A stretch of DNA of 34,251 nucleotides from Candidatus Omnitrophota bacterium (GTDB lineage Bacteria > Omnitrophota > Gorgyraeia > Zapsychrales > Fredricksoniimonadaceae), in assembly GCA_015234065.1 (NCBI GenBank), contig JADFWS010000007.1, positions 1-34,251 on the forward strand, in the 5' to 3' direction. Positions 24,263 to 32,172 of this stretch are shown here, in pieces. Below the pieces are notes generated by a model. The model did no database searches and was not told the DNA's origin. It saw nothing but the letters and a program-made list of their open reading frames with translations. The number at the start of each line of letters is the position of its first letter. Positions within the stretch are counted from its first letter, which is position 1. The position numbers and the translations under genes were made by a program.

Positions 24263-25267
24263 GTGGCCAGAAAACAAGTTAGTATCAAAGATGTGGCCCG
24301 GCGTGCGAAGGTCTCGATCACGACCGTGTCGCGCGTGATCAATAAAGTCCCCACTGTTAATAAAAAGAATATCGAGCGCGTTGAGGAAGCGGTCCTTGCG
24401 CTTAAGTATCGTCCGAATATTTCCGCTCAGCGCCTTGCGAGCGGCTCCAATAATACGATCGGCCTTGTGATGCCCGGCTATCCGGGCATTTTTCATTCAT
24501 TCTTTGCGGTAGAGATCATCCGCGGGGTAGGGCATGCGTGTGAATCGCTGCACCTCGATATGGTATTTCATATTACCGACGGGGCCAGCCCTATTTCGGT
24601 CAGCTATCTCGGCGGCATTATTTTTGCGGATGTGATCGAGAACCGGCGCCAGGTCGAAGATGCCGTGGCCGATGGTTTGCCGTGCCTCGTGATCAACAAT
24701 GTTATCCAGGATATTGATGTCAGTTATATCGGGATCAATAATCTGAAGGGCGGCAAGATCGCGGCAGAGTACCTCGCGAGCCTGGGCCACAAAAGGATCG
24801 CGACGATCACCGGAAATTTAAAAACACAGGCCGGGTTCGACCGGTTTGACGGGTTCATGAAAGGCATGGACGACGCCAAGCTCGAGGTTCCCAAGGAGTA
24901 CGTGTTCCGTGGGGATTATTCGCGCCGCAGTGCCCGCCAGGCCGCGGAATATTTCTTTTCCATGGAGAACCGGCCGACCGCGATCTTTGCGCAGTCTGAC
25001 GACATGGCGCTTGAAGTGATCGCGGTGGCATACGAAATGGGTATTCGTGTTCCGGAAGATGTTTCTGTTATCGGGTTTGATGATAATCCCCAGGCGCTCT
25101 ACGGGCCGGTGGGCCTGACGACCGTGCGCCAGCCGGTCTTCGAAATGGCGGAGAAGAGCGTCCGTGTCCTGCATGAAATGATCTCTGGCAAACGTGAAGA
25201 AAAGCTTAAGATCGCCCTTGATCCTGAGCTCGTCGTCCGCGATTCCTGCATTTCCTTCCGTACATAA
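24263..25267 (+). CDS. LacI family transcriptional regulator
   Basis: VSIKDVARRAKVSITTVSRVINKVPTVNKKNIERVEEAVLALKYRPNISAQRLASG HTH plus periplasmic-binding-like domain; GTG start. Confidence 0.95.
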   Translation: MARKQVSIKDVARRAKVSITTVSRVINKVPTVNKKNIERVEEAVLALKYRPNISAQRLASGSNNTIGLVMPGYPGIFHSFFAVEIIRGVGHACESLHLDMVFHITDGASPISVSYLGGIIFADVIENRRQVEDAVADGLPCLVINNVIQDIDVSYIGINNLKGGKIAAEYLASLGHKRIATITGNLKTQAGFDRFDGFMKGMDDAKLEVPKEYVFRGDYSRRSARQAAEYFFSMENRPTAIFAQSDDMALEVIAVAYEMGIRVPEDVSVIGFDDNPQALYGPVGLTTVRQPVFEMAEKSVRVLHEMISGKREEKLKIALDPELVVRDSCISFRT

Positions 25268-25319
25268 GTCACAACACTGTTTTGTTGTTCTGTATAATAG
25301 TGAGGCAAAACGCCCTGCC

Positions 25320-25348
25320 TTGACTTTGCCCGGTCCACATGTTATCTT
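25320..25348 (+). promoter_or_regulatory. Putative promoter for the 1,084-aa ORF
   Basis: TTGACT (25320-25325), N17, TATCTT (25343-25348). Confidence 0.45.
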
Positions 25349-25414
25349 TTACCATTCTTTTACATTCTTGGCGAAAAGTGTCTTTAAAATTAATATTAAT
25401 TAAAAGGAAAAATT

Positions 25415-28400
25415 ATGCGGCAGGTACTTTCTTGTGTGATGGCGGTGTTGATCGGGTTTGGGCCCGAAGCGTCGTATGCCCAGGCGGTGATCATGAATTT
25501 GCCGCAACCAGGGACCATGGTTCATGTGAGTGAGGCCTTTGCGCCGATTGCACTCAAGGGCATGGTGATTTATCCCGAAGACCCGCTCAAGTTTGATTTT
25601 CTCGTCGATGCCGGTGACGAAAAATTGCAACCCGCCGCGTTCAAACAGGAATCCCAGCGTTTAGTGAATTATTTTCTCGCGTCCATGACCATTCCCCGGC
25701 AGGACCTGTGGGTTAACCTGTCGCCTGTGGAGAAAGACCGCATTGTGCCGGATGCCCTCATCAAGACTGAAATGGGCCGCGATATGCTGGCTCAGGATTA
25801 CCTCTTGAAACAGCTCACGGCATCCATGATCTACCCTGAGGATAACCTGGGGAAAACGTTTTGGAAGAAAGTCTACGATGAGGCGTATCGCCGCTTTGGC
25901 ACGACTGACATCCCGGTCGACACATTTAATAAAGTCTGGATCGTTCCGCAAAAAGCATCGGTGTTCGAGAAGGGCAACGCGGTATATGTTGTGAGTACGC
26001 ATCTTAAGGTGATGCTCGAAAGCGATTATCAAGCGAATGTCCGTCATGCTGAGGCCCCGGGGGCCGAAGCATCGCCGGTGCGTATGGGGGGCAAACAAAA
26101 GAATGGAGGGGATCCTTCGGCTTCGCCTCAGGATGACGTCGTTGCTCCCGACGACCTAGCCAAACAGATCCTCCGTGACATCATCATTCCTGAGCTTGAA
26201 AAAGAAGTGAATTCCGGCAAGAATTTCGCGCCGCTCAGGCAGATCATTGATTCCCTTGTCCTGTCCCAGTGGTATCAGGACACGCTCAAGAACAGCATCC
26301 TCAATAAAACCTACGCCGGAAAGAACAAGATCGCGGGCATTGATACAAGCGCCAGCGCAAATCGTCAGAAGATCTACGACGCCTATATGGAAGCGTATAA
26401 AAAGGGCGTGTTTAATTATATTAAAGAAGAGTCAGCGACGATGCGTCATGCTGAGGCCCCGGGGGCCGAAGCATCGCCTGTGCGTATGGGGGGCAAACAA
26501 AAGAATGCCGGGGATCCTTCGGCTTCGCCTCAGGATGACAGCGCTCTTGCAGGGGATCCTTCGGCTTCGCCTCAGGATGACAGCGCTCTTGCAGGGGATC
26601 CTTCGGCTTTGCCTCAGGCTGACGCCGTTGCCCACAAGTATTTTTCCGGCGGCGTGAATTTTGAAAAAACCATTCCGCGTGACAGTGCGTCTGAACAGGA
26701 ATTCAAACAGAGCGCGATGACGACTGCGGTTTCAACAGTGCAGATCAGTTTGCGTGATGCAAAAAGTGCGCCGACTTTGAAATTTGTTCCTCAGAGTGAG
26801 TATATTCAGAGGCAGGCACGCTGGGCACGCATACTGGAAAAGCGTATTTTTTTGCTTCAAACGGATGAAGAAACGCCGGGAAAGGTGCTTCTTGCGCATG
26901 ATCAGTTGTTTTCAGGCCTGGATCCTCGAGGTGTTCTTGAGGCTGAGCGTGTGCTTCGAGAAGTCATCACGGATCCTGCGTATGCATGGAATGATTTAAA
27001 AGTGCAGTATACTGGCGGCGATATTGTTTCGAACAAATCGCTGTCGCCGTGGGCAAAGGTCCAGGCATTGGATTTATTGATATTAAGGCTGTGGAGATAT
27101 GCCAAGAGTCTGGAAGCGGATGTTCCAGGTGTTCAACAGGCCGAGAATAAGGCAGAGGCCCGCAAACAGGTTTTATTGGAAGAACTGGGTGTCACGACAT
27201 CCGCGGAGCTTTTAGAAAAGCTTCAAAGTCTGGAAGTGGCTCGCATGGTGAGCCCGGATGCGGGTTCTTTGGAGGAAATGAACAAGATAGCGTTGGCCAT
27301 TGTTTACGACCAGAAAGCTGCTCCGGTAATGCGTTTTCAGACCGCGCAGATGCTTAGTGAAATAAGCGACAGGCAAGAGGTGGCAGGAATGGCGTTCGGG
27401 TTTTTGGGCATGGATCATCATATGACAGACGCGCAACGGCTGGAATGTGCCCGTTGGTTTGATGCCAAGGGTGATCTAGATCAGGCCGGCGTTATTCGTC
27501 GTGCTGTGGGCGTCGAATCCGCCATGACGGCGCAGGCGCTGTTTAATCCGAAGGCATGGGCAATGTTTGTGGAGCAGGCTTTGCCTGAAGCAGATGCCGG
27601 TATGCCGAATGTGTTGCGTCAGCAGCGTGATGAATTTCTCAAGGTTAAGACTGTGCAGGATTTTCTGAACCTCATGGTTAGGCTTGCCGATATTCTGGAG
27701 CGCTCGTCGGATAAAGGCATTCCGGAAGAACAATATCTTGAGAGAAAGACCAGGCATGTTCATATTGACGTATTTTGGGTGGCGTCGGTTTTGGCCAGTG
27801 TTTTGAGGGATATTCAGTTCCGTACAGGAACGGATGAGGCGACGGCCAAAGAGCTGAGAAAAGGGTTTGAGGAGCTTAGGCGGAATTTGCTCACGGATAA
27901 GTCTGCCGGAGAGATCGTCCAGGAATTTCTGAAGCACAGTGTCAGCTTTCTTCAGGCATTGGCGGATAGCACGAACGCGGCCATGCTGACCGAAAAAGAT
28001 AAAGAAGCGTTCAAAGCACTGTTGAATTCCGGGTTCACTAAAGACGCTACGCTGGCGGCGGAGATCGGAAAACTGGCGAATCGGGCAGGCCTTTCCGACG
28101 GAGACCTTCAGTGGCGGACGGCTATGTTCTTGCAAGTTTTAAATGGGAGCGCGAATCAAGAGTACGGCCGTTTGTCTAAAATGGCGGCACTGGATGCGAT
28201 TAAACTTGAAGGCTTCACCAAATACGCGGTCTTTAAGGCTATTCAACAAACGCGCCGTCAGAAGTGGGTCGAGATCGTGCAGGCGGTATTGAAAGCTTGG
28301 TCAGACCCTGATCGCGATATCCGTCAGAAGGCTTTTGACCGGATGGAACGTATGTGGAGTTATGTCCAGGAGTTGGGAGGCTTGGAAACGCAGGCTCTTT

Positions 28401-28669
28401 ACGCGGCGCTGGAGCAGAATGTCCTGACCAATGAACAGGCCGCCCTGGTCAGAGACGGGAAGGTCCCGGTCGAAGCGGCGATGGCTGGAAAACAAGTCGA
28501 CGGTGGTATTGACGCGCGGAATATCGGGCTGGACCGTCAGGGCCGGGGGAATGCGGAGATCGTCAGCTCTGAGGCGCTTGAAAAAATGATCGCGGGCTGG
28601 ACAGGCATTCAAGGCGTGATCGTCAGTGTGACGCCGATGAGCAGCGTGTTGCCGGTGTTCGGCATTTAA
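25415..28669 (+). CDS. Large exported protein of unknown function with embedded palindromic-repeat peptides
   Basis: SD aaaagga; signal-like N-terminus; YPEDPLKFDFLVDAGDEKLQ...PEDNLGKTFWKKVYDEAYRRFGTTDIPVDTFNKVWIVP; in-frame repeat inserts; stop codon lies in a family A element. Confidence 0.8.
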   Translation: MRQVLSCVMAVLIGFGPEASYAQAVIMNLPQPGTMVHVSEAFAPIALKGMVIYPEDPLKFDFLVDAGDEKLQPAAFKQESQRLVNYFLASMTIPRQDLWVNLSPVEKDRIVPDALIKTEMGRDMLAQDYLLKQLTASMIYPEDNLGKTFWKKVYDEAYRRFGTTDIPVDTFNKVWIVPQKASVFEKGNAVYVVSTHLKVMLESDYQANVRHAEAPGAEASPVRMGGKQKNGGDPSASPQDDVVAPDDLAKQILRDIIIPELEKEVNSGKNFAPLRQIIDSLVLSQWYQDTLKNSILNKTYAGKNKIAGIDTSASANRQKIYDAYMEAYKKGVFNYIKEESATMRHAEAPGAEASPVRMGGKQKNAGDPSASPQDDSALAGDPSASPQDDSALAGDPSALPQADAVAHKYFSGGVNFEKTIPRDSASEQEFKQSAMTTAVSTVQISLRDAKSAPTLKFVPQSEYIQRQARWARILEKRIFLLQTDEETPGKVLLAHDQLFSGLDPRGVLEAERVLREVITDPAYAWNDLKVQYTGGDIVSNKSLSPWAKVQALDLLILRLWRYAKSLEADVPGVQQAENKAEARKQVLLEELGVTTSAELLEKLQSLEVARMVSPDAGSLEEMNKIALAIVYDQKAAPVMRFQTAQMLSEISDRQEVAGMAFGFLGMDHHMTDAQRLECARWFDAKGDLDQAGVIRRAVGVESAMTAQALFNPKAWAMFVEQALPEADAGMPNVLRQQRDEFLKVKTVQDFLNLMVRLADILERSSDKGIPEEQYLERKTRHVHIDVFWVASVLASVLRDIQFRTGTDEATAKELRKGFEELRRNLLTDKSAGEIVQEFLKHSVSFLQALADSTNAAMLTEKDKEAFKALLNSGFTKDATLAAEIGKLANRAGLSDGDLQWRTAMFLQVLNGSANQEYGRLSKMAALDAIKLEGFTKYAVFKAIQQTRRQKWVEIVQAVLKAWSDPDRDIRQKAFDRMERMWSYVQELGGLETQALYAALEQNVLTNEQAALVRDGKVPVEAAMAGKQVDGGIDARNIGLDRQGRGNAEIVSSEALEKMIAGWTGIQGVIVSVTPMSSVLPVFGI
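26042..26138 (+). repeat. Family B palindromic repeat block, in-frame copy 1
   Basis: cgtcatgctgaggccccgggggccgaagcatcgccggtgcgtatggggggcaaacaaaagaatg...ggggatccttcggcttcgcctcaggatgacg; near-identical to the block beginning at 26444. Confidence 0.9.
26444..26632 (+). repeat. Family B palindromic repeat block, in-frame copy 2, extended by a 42-bp tandem repeat
   Basis: Same block plus ggggatccttcggcttcgcctcaggatgacagcgctcttgca repeated with 42-bp period (starts at 26510, 26552 and 26594; last unit diverged), encoding GDPSASPQDDSALA. Confidence 0.9.
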
Positions 28670-28730
28670 TAGGGACACACTATTTTTGTTCGAGTTCTTC
28701 GGATTGTTCGTATAAAATAGTGTGTGTCAT
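28667..28730 (-). repeat. Palindromic element, family A copy 3 (opposite orientation)
   Basis: taatagggacacactattttt...aaaatagtgtgtgtca; the reverse complement of the loop (acgaacaatccgaagaactcgaacaa) matches the copy 1 loop (caaacaatccgaacaaaccgaacaa). Confidence 0.8.
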
Positions 28731-28754
28731 TTTTTGCTGTGCTATAATTTATCT

Positions 28755-29297
28755 ATGGGCTTTGGCGGATTATTAAAATTGATCGCGGACAAGTTTGCCG
28801 AATTGCATATCCGTTATGCGGTGATCGGCGGCTTGGCGCTTCATGCGGCGGGGTATAACCGCTCGACGGGAGATGTGGACCTGCTTGTTCACGCGGATGA
28901 TATTGACCGTGTGAAGACGATCTTACTTCCGGCGGGATATTCGATACTGCATGAGAGCGAAAATATTCTGAATCTCGCCAGCCCGTGGCAGATGGTCGGC
29001 GGCGTGGATGTGATCAAGGCTCAGCGGCATTATACGTTGGCGATGCTGGAACGGGCCAGGCCATATGATGTGCTTAAAGATGTTCGGCTTCCGATCGTCC
29101 GTCCCGAAGATGTGATCGGGCTTAAAGTGCAGGCGTTTTGCAATGATCCCGCTCGTCGTGCGCGAGACCTCGCGGATATTGAGTGGCTCATCCGGTATCA
29201 AAAAATAGACATGGCGCTTATTCAGGAATATTTTAACGTGTTCTCCATGCAGGATGAATTGGCGTTGATCGTAAAGAAGGTGCGCGATGCTCAGTGA
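28755..29297 (+). CDS. Nucleotidyltransferase-fold protein (MNT/AbiEii-like)
   Basis: LHIRYAVIGGLALHAAGYNRSTGDVDLLVHADD (GG...D.D pattern) and RPEDVIGLKVQAFCNDPARRARDLADIEWLI; ATG at 28755 preferred. Confidence 0.65.
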   Translation: MGFGGLLKLIADKFAELHIRYAVIGGLALHAAGYNRSTGDVDLLVHADDIDRVKTILLPAGYSILHESENILNLASPWQMVGGVDVIKAQRHYTLAMLERARPYDVLKDVRLPIVRPEDVIGLKVQAFCNDPARRARDLADIEWLIRYQKIDMALIQEYFNVFSMQDELALIVKKVRDAQ

Positions 29298-29493
29298 GCA
29301 GGACAAGAAAGATATGCTTGCCGATGCGGCTGACCCCAAACGCCGCGCCGCGTTTCGCGCGGCTAAAGAGCGCCAGGCACGCACGCATGTTGATGGCACG
29401 ATCGACTGCGCATTCCTCGATGAAATGCTTGCGCTTTTTCCGCATCCGCCGAGCAAATCTGTTGTTACAACCCCCGGTCGCTGGTTGCTTTGA
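29287..29493 (+). CDS. Small hypothetical protein (68 aa) overlapping the preceding gene
   Basis: MLSEQDKKDMLADAADPKRRAAFRAAKERQARTHVDGTIDCAFLDEMLALFPHPPSKSVVTTPGRWLL; 11-bp overlap with upstream CDS, stop 4 bp before the mnmG ATG. Confidence 0.55.
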   Translation: MLSEQDKKDMLADAADPKRRAAFRAAKERQARTHVDGTIDCAFLDEMLALFPHPPSKSVVTTPGRWLL

Positions 29494-29497
29494 TTGC

Positions 29498-31366
29498 ATG
29501 CCTAATTCTTATCATTGCATAGTTGTTGGTGCCGGCCATGCCGGCATTGAAGCGGCGCTGCTTCCGGCGCGCATGGGCGTCAAAACGCTCATGGTGAACT
29601 ATGCGTTCTCGACCATCGGGCTTATGAGTTGTAATCCGGCGCTGGGTGGCGTAGGCAAGGGCCAGCTGGTGCGCGAAACGGATATTCTCGGCGGTGAGAT
29701 GGGCCGGGCCGCGGATGTGACCGGGATCCAATTCCGCACACTCAATGCGTCCAAGGGGCCCGCGGTCCATTCGTCGCGCTGTCAGTCGGATCGGGCGGGG
29801 TATAGCGCGTATATGCAGGATGTGATCCGCCATCAGCCGAACCTTTCTTTTGTTGAGGGAGAGGCGGTTGAGGTGATGGTTTATAACGGGCGCGTGACGG
29901 GCCTGAAAATGGCGGACGGCGTCGTGTTTGAAGCGCCGAATGTCATTATTACTGCCGGAACATTCTTGAATGGCCGTATCCATCTGGGGCCTGAAATTAC
30001 ACCTGGCGGGCGCATTGATGAGAAGCCGTCCTTGTTATTGGCGGAGAATCTGAAAGACCTGGGTTTTGTGATCCGGAATTTCAAGACCGGAACGCCGCCA
30101 CGGCTCGACGGACGCACGATCGATTATTCCCGCATGACCGCGCAGTATTCGGATGCGGCGTTTGTGCCGTTCTCGTATCGCACACCGGAAATCCCAAAAG
30201 ATAAAAAGCTTGTGCCGTGCTGGATCACAGAAACAACCGCGCGCACGCACGCGATCATCAAAGAGAACTTTCATCTTTCGCCCATGTATTCCGGCCAGAT
30301 CGACGCGACCGGTGTGCGTTATTGCCCGTCGATCGAGGATAAGCTCAAAAAATTTGCAACCAAGGAGCGCCATCCGGTCTTTATCGAGCCCGACGGGATC
30401 GATACACCGGTCGTGTATCCGAACGGCATCTCGACCGGGTTGCCAAAGGACGTGCAGGAAGCGTTCGTGCATACGATCCCGGGCCTTGAGAAAGCGGAAT
30501 TTATCCGGTACGGCTATTCGATCGAGCATGGTGTTATTTACGCCGAGGAGTTAAAAGGCAGTCTGGAATCCAAGCGCATTGCAGGATTGTTTTTTGCCGG
30601 ACAGCTGAATGGCACGACCGGCTATGAAGAAGCGGCGGTGCAGGGCTGTGTCGCCGGGATCAACGCGGCTTTGCGTGCGCAAAACAAGGCGCCGTTTATT
30701 CTGCGCCGGGACGAGGCCTATGCGGGCGTGCTGATCGACGACCTGATCACTAAAGGGACGAATGAGCCGTATCGCATGTTCACGTCGCGTGTGGAATACC
30801 GGTTGGTTGTGCGCGAGGACAATACGGATGAACGCCTGGCCGCGTATGCGCACGGTTTTGGCGTTATGAGTGATGCCGCTTATGATGCGATCCGGCAGAA
30901 ATATGAGATGGTTCAGCGTGTGCGGGCGCGGCTGCGGGCCGTGTCCGGCGGGCCCAAAGAGTTGAATACGATTCTGGAAGCGCGCGGCTCTGCGGCGATG
31001 GCACAGTTGATGCCGCTGTCGGATGTGCTGCGGCGCCCGAATGTCCGTTACGAAGATTTAAGCCCGCTTGATCCGGAATTAGCGGCAGTCCCGGCAGCGG
31101 TTGCGGCGCGCGTGGAATATGATCTGAAATATGAAGGGTTTATTGAGCGTCAGCATAAGGATATTGCGAAGTTCCGTCATCTTGAAAACATCAAAATTCC
31201 TGATGGGTTTGAATATAAAGGGATCCCGAGTTTGTCGTTTGAAGCCTGTCAGAAGTTGTCTGCGGTGCGCCCGGCGACGCTGGCTCAGGCCAACCGCATT
31301 TCCGGCATCACGCCGGCCGCCATCACCATCCTCATGATCGCCCTCAAAAAGCATTTTGCTAAATAA
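29498..31366 (+). CDS. mnmG: tRNA uridine-5-carboxymethylaminomethyl modification enzyme MnmG (GidA)
   Basis: VVGAGHAGIEAALLPARMG...STIGLMSCNPALGGVGKGQLVRETDILGGEMG...FRTLNASKGPAVHSSRCQ...AGQLNGTTGYEEAAVQG...FTSRVEYRL; start at MPNSYHC. Confidence 0.96.
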   Translation: MPNSYHCIVVGAGHAGIEAALLPARMGVKTLMVNYAFSTIGLMSCNPALGGVGKGQLVRETDILGGEMGRAADVTGIQFRTLNASKGPAVHSSRCQSDRAGYSAYMQDVIRHQPNLSFVEGEAVEVMVYNGRVTGLKMADGVVFEAPNVIITAGTFLNGRIHLGPEITPGGRIDEKPSLLLAENLKDLGFVIRNFKTGTPPRLDGRTIDYSRMTAQYSDAAFVPFSYRTPEIPKDKKLVPCWITETTARTHAIIKENFHLSPMYSGQIDATGVRYCPSIEDKLKKFATKERHPVFIEPDGIDTPVVYPNGISTGLPKDVQEAFVHTIPGLEKAEFIRYGYSIEHGVIYAEELKGSLESKRIAGLFFAGQLNGTTGYEEAAVQGCVAGINAALRAQNKAPFILRRDEAYAGVLIDDLITKGTNEPYRMFTSRVEYRLVVREDNTDERLAAYAHGFGVMSDAAYDAIRQKYEMVQRVRARLRAVSGGPKELNTILEARGSAAMAQLMPLSDVLRRPNVRYEDLSPLDPELAAVPAAVAARVEYDLKYEGFIERQHKDIAKFRHLENIKIPDGFEYKGIPSLSFEACQKLSAVRPATLAQANRISGITPAAITILMIALKKHFAK

Positions 31367-31391
31367 TCAACAACCGACATAACCTCCGGGG

Positions 31392-32000
31392 TTATGAACG
31401 CTCGAGTGCGAGCCGCAGGATGACTTCGGCCATTTTGGCGGCACATTGCATGACGCGAGGTGCCAGGGGGGCGGCGCCAGTGTGGATGTCGGCACTATTG
31501 TCGCCGACGATATACAGGTTCCCTGTTTTCTTGACCGCGGTCACATGACTTTCGTCCAGCCCTGCCATGCCGTTGCCGCTCACCACAAATTTGGCTTTTG
31601 ATACGGCCCATCCGACGAACGCGGTTTTTGTTTCTGCCTGATCGAACGCTTCAACCAGGATCGCACAATGTGTAAAGAACGTGTCGGCCGACGCCGGTGA
31701 CCACTCACTTAAATGCGTGATGATGTCCAGGTCCGGATTGATCGTGAGCAGCCGTTTTTTCAGGCACAGGACTTTGGGCTTGCCAATGTCGGCGAGCGTG
31801 TAGTCCTGGCGATTCAGATTGGACGCTTCAATGGTATCTTTATCGAGGATCGAGATCTTTTTAAAGCCGGTGCGGACGAGAATAATGGCAATGTTCGACC
31901 CCAGGCCGCCGGCGCCGGCAATACCGATGCGTTGTTGCTGGATAACTTCCAGCTGTTCAGGCTTTAAATAGCGTAAAAGGGCGGTTTCAAAAATGTTCAT
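31392..32000 (-). CDS. thiF: ThiF-family adenylyltransferase (E1-like)
   Basis: RIGIAGAGGLGSNIAIILVRTGFKKISILDKDTIEASNLNRQDYTLADIGKPKV; adjacent to thiS/G/H. Confidence 0.85.
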   Translation of the reverse strand: MNIFETALLRYLKPEQLEVIQQQRIGIAGAGGLGSNIAIILVRTGFKKISILDKDTIEASNLNRQDYTLADIGKPKVLCLKKRLLTINPDLDIITHLSEWSPASADTFFTHCAILVEAFDQAETKTAFVGWAVSKAKFVVSGNGMAGLDESHVTAVKKTGNLYIVGDNSADIHTGAAPLAPRVMQCAAKMAEVILRLALERS

Positions 32001-32050
32001 ATGTATTTTAGAGACTTGCAAAGAAAGCACGCGTCATGTTGAACCTGCTC

Positions 32051-32172
32051 TCGTCATCCTGAGGCCGTAGGCCGAAGGATCCCCTGCATTATCTTATCAG
32101 CATGCTGTTGATGCGCAAATCAAGAAATCCGGGAGATCCTTCGCCCGCCTTCGGCGGGACTCAGGATGACGT
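32051..32172. repeat. Family B palindromic repeat cluster between thiH and thiF
   Basis: tcgtcatcctgaggccgtaggccgaaggatcccctgcattat...gagatccttcgcccgccttcggcgggactcaggatgacg: two facing palindromes. Confidence 0.85.

Noticed and set aside
25271-25288. acaaca...tgttgt inverted repeat after the LacI gene
   Set aside because: 6-bp AT-rich stem without a T-tract; expected by chance.
26510-26632. Possible CRISPR-like or minisatellite array
   Set aside because: Contiguous 42-bp tandem units with no spacers, all in-frame and related to dispersed palindromes; not CRISPR.
26247-26657. Plus-strand alternative-frame ORF (136 aa) with ILRLRLRMTALLQG repeats
   Set aside because: Simply the same DNA tandem repeat read in another frame.
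27476-28135. Antisense ORF (219 aa, -) within the 1,084-aa gene
   Set aside because: No recognisable motif and entirely inside a continuous sense ORF with promoter and SD.
29294-29497. N-terminal extension of the mnmG ORF to 29294
   Set aside because: Extension overlaps the 68-aa ORF and nucleotidyltransferase end; MnmG homology begins at the ATG at 29498.
31378-31396. Short hairpin cataacc...ggttatg between convergent mnmG and thiF as a bidirectional terminator
   Set aside because: Only a 7-bp stem, no T-run, and overlaps the thiF stop; too weak to call.
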